Under the pieces are notes generated by a model, which saw only the letters and a program-made list of their open reading frames with translations, was not told the DNA's origin and did no database searches. Shown here one piece after another: positions 1 through 5,981 of a stretch of DNA of 7,945 bases; position 1 is the stretch's first letter; the number at the start of each line of letters is the position of its first letter. Made by a program: the position numbers and the translations under genes. Origin of the DNA: an uncultured Actinomycetes bacterium (GTDB lineage: Bacteria > Actinomycetota > Actinomycetes > Nanopelagicales > Nanopelagicaceae); NCBI GenBank assembly GCA_903916775.1, contig CAIWXY010000012.1:1-7945 (forward strand). The letters are read 5' to 3'.

Positions 1-1407
1 AGCTGGATGTGGACGCAAGCGAACATAATCAACTTCAGCGGTGCGCTTGTAGTTGATCCATGTTTCGATGAGATCTGGAGTGAAGACGCCACCCTTTGTT
101 AGGAATTCGTGGTTGGCCTCTAGAGCATCTAGCACCTCTGGAAGTGAACCTGGAACTTGTGGAATTGCAGCTGCTTCAGCGCCCTCCAACTCGTAAAGGT
201 CAACATCGACTGGAGCTAGTGGCTCAATCTTGTTCAAGATTCCATCGATACCGGCCATGAGCATTGCTGCAAAAGCTAGATATGGGTTTGAAGATGGATC
301 TGGGCAACGGAACTCAATGCGCTTCGCCTTTGGATTCTTACCTGTGATTGGGATACGGATACAAGCAGAACGGTTACGAGCTGAGTAAACAAGGTTGACT
401 GGAGCTTCATAGCCAGGGACCAAGCGATGGTATGAATTTACAGTTGGGTTAGTGAATGCAAGAAGCGCTGGTGCGTGCTTGAGCAGACCACCGATATACC
501 AACGAGCCATATCAGAAAGATCGCCATATGTTCCCTCTTCGAAGAAGAGTGGCTTTCCATCTTTCCATAGGGATTGGTGAACGTGCATACCTGAGCCGTT
601 ATCTCCGAAGAGTGGCTTTGGCATGAATGTCGCGGTCTTGCCATTTTCCCAAGCAACGTTCTTGATGACGTACTTGAACTTCATGACGTCGTCGCCAGCC
701 TTCAAGATATCGTCGAAGCGATAGTTGATCTCCATTTGGCCAGCAGTTCCAACTTCGTGGTGAGAACGCTCAACTTGAAGTCCAACCTCTTCTAGCTTCA
801 TAACCATCTCGTCACGGATATCAGCGAGTTGGTCGGTTGGAGATACAGGGAAGTAGCCACCCTTGAAGCGAGTTTTGTAACCGCGGTTAGGTGTTCCATC
901 TGCTTCTAGAGAAGCACCAGTGTTCCATGCACCCTCGATTGAATCGATGAAGTGGTGAGAAGCATTTTGTGAAGTTGAGAAGTTCACTTCGTCAAAGAGG
1001 TAGAACTCGGCTTCTGGTGCGAAGAATGCTGTATCAGCGATTCCGGTTGACTTGAGATACTCAACAGCCTTGGCAACGACTCCACGTGGATCGCGGCTAT
1101 AAGGGGAGTCATCAATTGGGTTGTGCACTGAGAAGTTGATGATCAATGTTTTTACTTTGCGGAATGGATCAATGAAAGCGCTACCTGGAATTGGAAGCAA
1201 CTTCATATCTGATTCGTGGATCGCCTGGAATCCGCGGATCGAAGAACCATCGAACATCAAGCCATCTGTGAATACAGCCTCGTCAAAGGATTCGGCTGGC
1301 ACGTTAAAGTGCTGCTGAATACCTGGAAGGTCGATGAAGCGGATATCAATCAGCTTTACATCTTCTTTTTTAATGAAAGCAAAAATCTCACTTGAGTTTT
1401 TAAACAT
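1..1407 (-). CDS. glnA: Type I glutamine synthetase, 3' end cut by window edge
   Basis: Makes glutamine from glutamate, ammonia and ATP in the cytoplasm, as a dodecamer; this is the main ammonia-assimilation step. The frame is open from the ATG at 1407 to base 1 (469 codons). It ends in RLRPHPA, so only about eight C-terminal residues should be missing. Visible signatures are DGSSIRG (residues 53-59), the ATP-binding NGSGMHVH (270-277) and NPTVNSYHRLVPGYEAP (320-336). The DLYEL loop carries Tyr405, the expected adenylylation tyrosine, so control by a GlnE-type adenylyltransferase is likely (family knowledge). The start is supported by GGGAG at 1412-1416, although the 4-nt spacing to the ATG is short. 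The sequence resembles actinobacterial GlnA1 throughout, with no frameshift. The gene is divergent from the RDD gene and has its own palindrome-rich upstream region. Assignment is secure. Confidence 0.97.
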   Translation of the reverse strand, partial: MFKNSSEIFAFIKKEDVKLIDIRFIDLPGIQQHFNVPAESFDEAVFTDGLMFDGSSIRGFQAIHESDMKLLPIPGSAFIDPFRKVKTLIINFSVHNPIDDSPYSRDPRGVVAKAVEYLKSTGIADTAFFAPEAEFYLFDEVNFSTSQNASHHFIDSIEGAWNTGASLEADGTPNRGYKTRFKGGYFPVSPTDQLADIRDEMVMKLEEVGLQVERSHHEVGTAGQMEINYRFDDILKAGDDVMKFKYVIKNVAWENGKTATFMPKPLFGDNGSGMHVHQSLWKDGKPLFFEEGTYGDLSDMARWYIGGLLKHAPALLAFTNPTVNSYHRLVPGYEAPVNLVYSARNRSACIRIPITGKNPKAKRIEFRCPDPSSNPYLAFAAMLMAGIDGILNKIEPLAPVDVDLYELEGAEAAAIPQVPGSLPEVLDALEANHEFLTKGGVFTPDLIETWINYKRTAEVDYVRLRPHPA

Positions 1408-1430
1408 TCTTCTCCCGATTTGGTTAGAGA

Positions 1431-1447
1431 TTAATCATCTCGATTAA
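1431..1447. repeat. Inverted repeat TTAATC-n5-GATTAA, possible glnA operator
   Basis: Two perfect 6-bp arms (1431-1436 and 1442-1447) flank a 5-bp spacer. The repeat lies 24-40 bp upstream of the glnA start and overlaps its candidate -10 element. Its position and symmetry suggest a binding site for a dimeric regulator. It does not match the spacing I know for GlnR boxes or the AmtR consensus. AT-rich 6-bp arms can occur by chance, so confidence is moderate. Confidence 0.4.
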
Positions 1448-1452
1448 CTGTA

Positions 1453-1464
1453 TCTCGCGCGAGA
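1453..1464. repeat. Perfect 12-bp palindrome TCTCGCGCGAGA
   Basis: This is an uninterrupted self-complementary 12-mer between glnA and the RDD gene. Its centre is about 19.5 bp, close to two helical turns, from the centre of the neighbouring inverted repeat. It overlaps the position where the glnA -35 element would fall. The hexamer ATCTCG occurs in both elements (1437-1442 and 1452-1457). A regulator-binding role is inference; the symmetry itself is read directly. Confidence 0.45.
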
Positions 1465-1508
1465 CGCATCGATGGGCCGCGTTACGGAGCCAATGTTACC
1501 CTTCGGCT

Positions 1509-1874
1509 ATGCCTATGCAAGCCTCGTTTGGACGCCGTCTGCTCGCCGTAGCCATCGACTGGTTCATGTGCCTGGGAATCGCGGGTCTCATCTCGCGCAG
1601 GCATGTGGGGGGAGCCACATTTGTCCCCTTGGCGGTCTTCTTTGTTGAGGTTCTCTTGCTTACCAGCCTCACAGGTTCTAGCGCCGGCCAGCGAGTTTGT
1701 GGTCTGCGTGTGGTCGGAGTTGACGGCTCTTTGCGGGTACCCGCTTATCGAGTCTTGGGGCGGACGATCTTGCTATGCATGGTATTCCCAGCACTGCTCA
1801 CCAAGGATGGCCGGGGTTATCACGACTGGTTGAGCTCTACGGTAGTGACACGAGTATTACGCCCGGGCAGCTAG
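1509..1874 (+). CDS. RDD family small membrane protein
   Basis: A 121-residue integral membrane protein of the RDD family, whose molecular role is not established here; some relatives have been linked to ion transport or to assembly of other membrane proteins. Family marks are Arg9-Arg10 and Asp17 in the first helix (GRRLLAVAIDW), GQRVCGLRVV at 60-69, and DGRGYHDW at 100-107 near the end. Three hydrophobic stretches are visible, about 12-28, 37-54 and 83-97. Two in-frame ATGs (1509 and 1515) are both possible. No ribosome site lies at normal distance (the nearest GGAG is 19 nt upstream), so a leaderless message is possible. The gene is divergent from glnA and convergent with the DUF4191 gene. 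By hand count of 1561-1800 it is about 58% G+C, richer than its neighbours. An RDD protein beside glnA and DUF4191 is a recurrent actinobacterial arrangement. Confidence 0.88.
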   Translation: MPMQASFGRRLLAVAIDWFMCLGIAGLISRRHVGGATFVPLAVFFVEVLLLTSLTGSSAGQRVCGLRVVGVDGSLRVPAYRVLGRTILLCMVFPALLTKDGRGYHDWLSSTVVTRVLRPGS

Positions 1875-1875
1875 A

Positions 1876-1895
1876 AGCCCATCTAACGAAGGGCT
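1876..1895. terminator. Weak hairpin between convergent RDD and DUF4191 genes
   Basis: AGCCC (1876-1880) pairs with GGGCT (1891-1895) around a 10-nt loop, in the 19-bp gap and reaching the DUF4191 stop codon. The stem is only 5 bp and neither side has a T-tract, so it is a poor intrinsic terminator. It is listed because it is the only candidate between two convergent genes. Confidence 0.2.
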
Positions 1896-2562
1896 ATCGG
1901 CGTGGAACTTTTGCGCCCTTTGGTAGCGGCCCTTTTGGAATAGGCATGCTCAAGCCACCAATGGCTTTAACTCGATTGCGGACTTCGCGCATTTGATTCT
2001 TTGTCAATGTGTTTGGCAATTTCTTGATGGTCTTCTGCAACTTACGTAGCTTTACCTGTCCCGCTTCGTCGCCAACAATGAGATCGACCACAGTAATTCC
2101 CGGAATGAATCTCTCCATCTTGCGCTTCTCATCAATAAGCAATTGTCGAACAGCGGGTGTTCCTTCACCAACAAGAATAATTCCTGGACGACCTACTACG
2201 CGGTGGACCATGTCTTGGTTGCGAGAGACAGCCACTGCTGGTGTTGTTGTGAACCCTTTGCGAATCGACATCAAGACGCTGGCTCCAGCACCCATCTGGT
2301 TTTCAATGGATGAGAACGCCGCGTTATTAGCAAAGCGCGTGAATAAAAAGAATGCCGCAAGAAGTGCGAGCGGAATTCCGAGAATTCCAAAGTAAACCGG
2401 GTGATGTAAGCCTTTACCAGCGAAGATGCTGCCAATGAGAACAACAACAAAGAGTAAGCCACAGTAAACGAGGGAGAGCGGCTTCTCCTTTCGAGTGAGA
2501 GCGAATGCATCTTTAAGGACTGCCATCTGGCCTTGTTTTTCTGGTTGTACGGCTTCGGCCAT
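1894..2562 (-). CDS. DUF4191 family membrane protein
   Basis: A 222-residue actinobacterial membrane protein of unknown function. Residues 1-28 are polar and basic. Two adjacent hydrophobic helices follow (about 29-48 and 56-74), forming a hairpin. A long soluble C-terminal part carries the family's recognisable stretch QDMVHRVVGRPGIILVGEG (115-133). The tail is very basic (KGPLPKGAKVPRR) with Pro-Lys-Gly repeats, suggesting contact with membrane phospholipid or nucleic acid; that is inference. The start ATG directly follows the upstream gene's TAA with no gap. A strong AAGGAG at 2577-2572 with 9-nt spacing lies inside the end of the acyltransferase gene, so the two are probably translationally coupled. 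Members of this family lie just downstream of lipA in many actinobacteria. No function should be assigned beyond that. Confidence 0.9.
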   Translation of the reverse strand: MAEAVQPEKQGQMAVLKDAFALTRKEKPLSLVYCGLLFVVVLIGSIFAGKGLHHPVYFGILGIPLALLAAFFLFTRFANNAAFSSIENQMGAGASVLMSIRKGFTTTPAVAVSRNQDMVHRVVGRPGIILVGEGTPAVRQLLIDEKRKMERFIPGITVVDLIVGDEAGQVKLRKLQKTIKKLPNTLTKNQMREVRNRVKAIGGLSMPIPKGPLPKGAKVPRR

Positions 2563-3312
2563 TTAGTTGCTCTCCTTGTTTTCGATGCTGGTATTGGAAG
2601 TACTTTCTTGTCGCACCTGTTCAATTGTCGGTGCATGCCCGCCCAATCGAACAGGTGCCCACCATTGTCCGGTATGGGAGTCAGGATAATTGGCTTGTAC
2701 TGAATCTAAAAGTTTCTGCATTCGAAGTTTGAGGTCTGCCTCGGCCTGCGCTATATCGCTGCCCTTTTCGACGCGGTATGGCTCGCCAAATGCCACATGA
2801 ATAGGGAACTTATTGCGCTTGAAATCAGGCTTACGCTTCTTGGTCATGATTCTCTGGCTGCCCCAAACAGCAGCAGGAATGATTGGAACGCCAGCTCCCA
2901 TAGAGAGTCGAACTGCTCCACTCTTAAGTTCATCTATCTCGAAGCTTCTCGAAATAGTGCCCTCGGGGAAAATTCCGAGAAGCTCGCCCGCCCGAAGAGC
3001 TCGAAGTGCGGCGACGAATGATGAAGAGCCACTCTCGCGATCAACAGAGATGTGATGCATGCCGCGCATCAATGGTCCAGCGATCTTGTGATTGAAGATC
3101 TCCTTCTTGGCCATGAAACGTATATATCGTTTAGCTGGGAGAGCGGCTGTTCCAACGAGCGCAAAATCAAGGTAGCCAACATGGTTCATGCAGATGACTG
3201 CGCCACCAACTTGTGGCAAATTTTCTATGCCCTTAAAGTCAAACTTAAGACCTAGATACTTCCAGACACCCTTGATTGTGATAATTACGGGCGGATAAAC
3301 GTAATCAGCCAT
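2563..3312 (-). CDS. 1-acyl-sn-glycerol-3-phosphate acyltransferase-type (PlsC/LPLAT) protein
   Basis: Probably transfers a fatty acyl chain to a lysophospholipid-type acceptor at the inner face of the membrane; family members make phosphatidic acid. With the start at 3312 it is 249 residues. Catalytic motif I is NHVGYLD with His44 and Asp49, the glycerol-phosphate-binding block is FPEGT (115-119), and the VPIIPA block is at 142-147. A longer start at 3390 is possible but would lie deep inside lipA. The ATG at 3312 has AGGA at 3323-3320 with 7-nt spacing and gives a normal family N-terminus (MADYVYPP). It overlaps the lipA stop by 8 bases and abuts the DUF4191 start, so it is part of the lip operon. 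The C-terminal ~40 residues are polar and low-complexity. The exact acyl acceptor cannot be told from sequence. As far as I recall, the gene is absent from this position in M. tuberculosis. Confidence 0.9.
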   Translation of the reverse strand: MADYVYPPVIITIKGVWKYLGLKFDFKGIENLPQVGGAVICMNHVGYLDFALVGTAALPAKRYIRFMAKKEIFNHKIAGPLMRGMHHISVDRESGSSSFVAALRALRAGELLGIFPEGTISRSFEIDELKSGAVRLSMGAGVPIIPAAVWGSQRIMTKKRKPDFKRNKFPIHVAFGEPYRVEKGSDIAQAEADLKLRMQKLLDSVQANYPDSHTGQWWAPVRLGGHAPTIEQVRQESTSNTSIENKESN

Positions 3313-4243
3313 TAAGCAATCCTGATTTCTTTTCAAGAGCTTGCTTATAGAGACGTCCGGCACGATAACTAGAGCGAACAAGTGGTCCACTCATTACTCC
3401 TAGAAAACCAATCTCGTTAGCCTCATCCGCTAATTCAACAAATTCTTCAGGCTTAACCCAACGAACAACAGGGTGGTGGTTGGAGGTAGGACGAAGATAT
3501 TGGGTGATGGTCACAAGATCACAACCAGCAGCTCGCAAGTCGACCAGCGCTTGAGAAACCTCCTCACGCGTCTCACCCATTCCTAGAATGAGATTGGATT
3601 TTGTTACGAGTCCAAAATTTTGCGCTTGGGTAATGACATCGAGTGAACGGTCGTAGCGAAAAGCAGGACGAATCTCTTTGAAAATGCGTGGAACTGTCTC
3701 TAGATTATGAGCAAATACTTCTGGACGAGTCTCAAAGACTTGGTTAAGTAGGTCAGGGTTTCCGCTGAAATCTGGAGCGAGCATTTCAACACCAGTGCCA
3801 GGATTGGCTAGATGAACCATCCGAATTGTTTCGGCGTAGAGCCAGGCGCCTTCATCTTCTAGGTCATCACGAGTTACGCCAGTGATAGTTGCGTAGCGAA
3901 GACCCATAGATTTAACAGACTCGGCAACGCGGCGTGGCTCATCCCGGTCAATAGGTTCAGGCTTACCAGTATCAATGTTACAAAAATCGCATCGGCGCGT
4001 ACAGCGCTCTCCACCAATCAGGAAGGTCGCTTCTTTATCTTCCCAGCACTCAAAAATATTTGGGCAAGCCGCCTCTTGGCACACTGTATGAAGACCTTCA
4101 GTTTTCACGAGGGAACGGAGTTTTGTGTACTCCGGGCCCATGTTCGCTCGTGTTTTAATCCATTCAGGCTTACGCTCAATTGGTACAGCAGCGTTACGAG
4201 CTTCGATACGCAGTAGCTTGCGACCTTCGGGTGCGATAGTCAT
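3305..4243 (-). CDS. lipA: Lipoyl synthase (radical SAM)
   Basis: Inserts two sulphur atoms at C6 and C8 of octanoyl groups on lipoyl-carrier domains, using two [4Fe-4S] clusters and S-adenosylmethionine. All ligands are visible. The auxiliary cluster cysteines are C55, C60 and C66, the radical-SAM motif is C81-x3-C85-x2-C88 (followed by NIDTG), and the C-terminal RSSY (290-293) supplies the unusual serine ligand. The length of 312 residues is normal. The ATG at 4243 directly follows the lipB stop codon (TAA-ATG, no gap). GAGAGGG at 4258-4252 with 8-nt spacing supports this start and implies coupling. The 3' end overlaps the acyltransferase start by 8 bases. Its products are the octanoylated proteins modified by LipB, including the E2 protein encoded at the right edge. 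Confidence 0.98.
   Translation of the reverse strand: MTIAPEGRKLLRIEARNAAVPIERKPEWIKTRANMGPEYTKLRSLVKTEGLHTVCQEAACPNIFECWEDKEATFLIGGERCTRRCDFCNIDTGKPEPIDRDEPRRVAESVKSMGLRYATITGVTRDDLEDEGAWLYAETIRMVHLANPGTGVEMLAPDFSGNPDLLNQVFETRPEVFAHNLETVPRIFKEIRPAFRYDRSLDVITQAQNFGLVTKSNLILGMGETREEVSQALVDLRAAGCDLVTITQYLRPTSNHHPVVRWVKPEEFVELADEANEIGFLGVMSGPLVRSSYRAGRLYKQALEKKSGLLNG
3320..3323 (-). promoter_or_regulatory. Ribosome binding site deciding the acyltransferase start
   Basis: AGGA on the minus strand, 7 nt before the ATG at 3312 and inside the last codons of lipA. It favours this start over the in-frame ATG at 3390, which would add 26 residues lacking any recognisable domain and overlap lipA by 86 bases. 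Confidence 0.65.
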
Positions 4244-4912
4244 TTACATAACCCTCTCTAGTGCACGCAGAATGCGATCTTCAACAATTGGCGCTATCTC
4301 AGCAATCGTTAGCTCGCGTGAGGTTTCTTGGCTCATCGACGTAACGTCCGCATCTGAGATTCCGCAAGGCACGATCTTACTGAATGCAGCGAGATCAGGG
4401 TTAACGTTCAGAGCAAATCCATGCATGGTCACCCCGCGTGCAACTCTAATTCCTATAGCGGCAACCTTTCGATCTCCACGGGAATCTCTTATCCATACCC
4501 CTGATCTCTCACAGAATCGTTCGGCTGGAATGTTGAAACTTTCGCAGACTTCGATGAGTGCGCTCTCAATTTCACGCACATAACCCACAACTTCATTTCG
4601 TTTGCGAAGGGGCACAATGGGGTAACCGACAAGTTGTCCGCGACCATGCCATGTGATTTTGCCACCACGATCGACATCGACAACAGGGGTTCCATCTACT
4701 GGACGTTCAAAATCTTTTGTCATACGGCCAGCGGTATATACAGATGGATGCTCGAGTAGGAGAAGGGTGGGTGAGGTGGTTCCATCTGCAACACCCGAGT
4801 GAATTTCTCTCTGGAGCGAAAGGGCCTGGGCATAGTCGATCAGACCCAGAGAGCGGACATCCAGGGCCTGCACAATCTGTGCCTGCGGCGAATGGCTCAT
4901 CAGATCACTCAT
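4244..4912 (-). CDS. lipB: Octanoyl-[acyl carrier protein]:protein N-octanoyltransferase
   Basis: Moves octanoate from acyl carrier protein to the lipoyl-domain lysine of E2 and GcvH proteins, the first step of lipoate assembly. The 222 residues show the family signature RGGKITWHGRGQLVGYP (82-98). The catalytic lysine is K149 (KVAAIGIRV) and the acyl-thioester cysteine is C183 (IVPCGISD), matching the Lys/Cys dyad known from M. tuberculosis LipB. The usual HGPGQ reads HGRGQ here (Arg91). The start at 4912 has only a weak purine run (GGGG) upstream. The ATG four codons in (4900) is an alternative, and an almost leaderless message is possible. It is the first gene of the lipB-lipA-acyltransferase-DUF4191 operon and is divergent from the oxidoreductase gene across 28 bp. 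Confidence 0.96.
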   Translation of the reverse strand: MSDLMSHSPQAQIVQALDVRSLGLIDYAQALSLQREIHSGVADGTTSPTLLLLEHPSVYTAGRMTKDFERPVDGTPVVDVDRGGKITWHGRGQLVGYPIVPLRKRNEVVGYVREIESALIEVCESFNIPAERFCERSGVWIRDSRGDRKVAAIGIRVARGVTMHGFALNVNPDLAAFSKIVPCGISDADVTSMSQETSRELTIAEIAPIVEDRILRALERVM

Positions 4913-4940
4913 AGCCCCAGCCTAATGTAGGTTTGCAGTC
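4913..4940. promoter_or_regulatory. Compact divergent promoter region, lipB / oxidoreductase
   Basis: Only 28 bp separate two divergent start codons. Two TANNNT-type -10 candidates overlap almost completely on opposite strands: TAATGT at 4923-4928 toward the oxidoreductase and TACATT at 4929-4924 toward lipB. For lipB a partial -35 (CTGAAA) can be placed 17 bp further upstream, inside the oxidoreductase coding sequence. The -35 for the oxidoreductase would lie inside lipB and is not recognisable. Both transcripts would have very short leaders. This is inference from motif position. Confidence 0.4.
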
Positions 4941-5978
4941 ATGACATTTCAGGCAGTCGGAGCAGATCGTTTGCGAGTGGGAATATCGGGATATGGGCTC
5001 GCTGGGCGCGTATTTCACGCTCCATTGCTCAAAGGGGCAGGCTTTAACGTTGTGGCGGTAGTAACCCGCAGTCCAGAGCGGATGGCTCAGGTAGCTCAAG
5101 ATTTTCCAGAGGCGCAGATTTGTAGCTCCATAGAGCAGATGGTCCAGATGGAACTGGACTTGGTTGTGGTCGCATCGGCGAATCTGGCGCATGTGAGCGA
5201 TGCTCTTTGTGCCATCGAAGCAGGAATTCCTGTGGTTATTGATAAGCCATTGGGTATTACCGAAGCGGAAGTACAGCGCATTATTGATGCATCGGACACC
5301 GACGACGTTGGAGTCATTCCGTTTTTTAATAGGCGCTGGGATAGTGATGCGTTAACTATCAAGAAAGTTATCGCCGAAGGAGTAATAGGAGAAGTTTTTC
5401 GCCTCGATTCGCGCTTTGAAAGGTATCGCCCGGGCACGGTTCCTCGTAATTGGCGCGAGAGCAATGGCGCTGATCAGGGCGGCGGGATACTCCTAGACCT
5501 TCATCCCCACCTGATCTCAACAGCAATGGATTGGTTTGGCGACGCTGAGCTTAAATATTCTTCTGTCCGGAATATTCGCGGAATGAGCGATGATGACGCT
5601 GTGCTTGTACTTGCTCATTCACGTGGAGTTGATTCCTACCTCTCGGCAAGCGCCATCATCGGAGCACCTGGCCCACGAATTCGCTTGTCAGGAACACGGG
5701 GTACTTTAATCATTGACGATCTGGATGGTCAGGAAGAGTTATTACGTTCAGGTCGATACCCCAACAATGGCATCTGGTCTGAGCCCGTAAGAAGTAAAGC
5801 CCTTATCCATCGTGGCGATGAGATTGTGGAGTTGCAGGGAGAGCCTGGCAATTACGGAAGTTTTTACCTACAAGTCGCAGATGGAATTCGATGTGGTGCG
5901 CCTTGGCCAGTCCAACTCAGCGATGCTCTTAGCGTTGCAAAAATCCTTGATCACGCTCGCGCCAGTAGTGTTCGCTAG
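4941..5978 (+). CDS. Gfo/Idh/MocA family NAD(P)-dependent oxidoreductase, YdgJ-like
   Basis: A probable cytoplasmic NAD(P)-dependent dehydrogenase acting on a sugar, cyclitol or similar polyol; the substrate cannot be read from sequence. The 345 residues begin with a Rossmann fold (VGISGYGLAGRVFHAP, glycine motif 17-22) and continue to the conserved D101-K102-P103 with the usual active-site lysine. The C-terminal domain has FNRRWDSD (129-136), VPRNWRE (167-173) and GGGILLDLHPHLI (180-192), where His190 is the expected catalytic-site histidine. These blocks resemble E. coli YdgJ. The residue before the PH pair is His188, where relatives usually have Gly or Ala. It is the only plus-strand gene besides the RDD gene, and it separates lipB from the TIGR01777/E2 pair. 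It ends 3 bp from the convergent epimerase stop, leaving no room for a terminator. Confidence 0.9.
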   Translation: MTFQAVGADRLRVGISGYGLAGRVFHAPLLKGAGFNVVAVVTRSPERMAQVAQDFPEAQICSSIEQMVQMELDLVVVASANLAHVSDALCAIEAGIPVVIDKPLGITEAEVQRIIDASDTDDVGVIPFFNRRWDSDALTIKKVIAEGVIGEVFRLDSRFERYRPGTVPRNWRESNGADQGGGILLDLHPHLISTAMDWFGDAELKYSSVRNIRGMSDDDAVLVLAHSRGVDSYLSASAIIGAPGPRIRLSGTRGTLIIDDLDGQEELLRSGRYPNNGIWSEPVRSKALIHRGDEIVELQGEPGNYGSFYLQVADGIRCGAPWPVQLSDALSVAKILDHARASSVR

Positions 5979-5981
5979 AAA

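Larger units (their letters stand above)
1408..1508. promoter_or_regulatory. Divergent glnA / RDD control region
   Basis: This is the longest non-coding stretch in the window (101 bp). Reading toward glnA, a TANNNT-type -10 candidate, TAATCT, lies at 1433-1428. It would start transcription near 1420 and leave a leader just long enough for the ribosome site at 1412-1416. The matching -35 position (1456-1451) is poor, so an activator or a weak promoter is plausible. An inverted repeat (1431-1447) and a perfect palindrome (1453-1464) overlap these positions. Toward the RDD gene there is no ribosome site close to its ATG, and a GTTAC motif occurs twice (1481-1485 and 1495-1499). The promoter assignments are inference from sequence alone. 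Confidence 0.5.

Noticed and set aside
438..656. A 72-codon minus-strand open frame inside glnA
   Set aside because: It is out of frame with glutamine synthetase, whose conserved motifs run unbroken through this interval.
1481..1499. Two GTTAC motifs (1481-1485, 1495-1499) as a GlnR box upstream of glnA
   Set aside because: The repeats are 14 bp apart, while the GlnR pattern I know has half-sites at about 11-bp steps with GAAAC-type partners, which are absent.
2009..2395. A 128-codon plus-strand open frame opposite the DUF4191 gene
   Set aside because: It is antisense to a well-recognised family member, is rich in Ser, Arg and Pro as expected for reverse-frame translation, and has no supporting signal.
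3313..3390. Upstream ATG at 3390 as the acyltransferase start
   Set aside because: It would overlap lipA by 86 bases and add 26 residues outside the family, whereas the ATG at 3312 has a well-placed ribosome site.
4125..4583. A 152-codon open frame on the plus strand across lipA and lipB
   Set aside because: It lies wholly antisense to two genes with all catalytic residues intact, has no domain resemblance and no ribosome site; it is a shadow of their codon structure.
5979..5981. A terminator between the convergent oxidoreductase and epimerase genes
   Set aside because: The gap is 3 bp and no stem with a T-tract is visible on either side.
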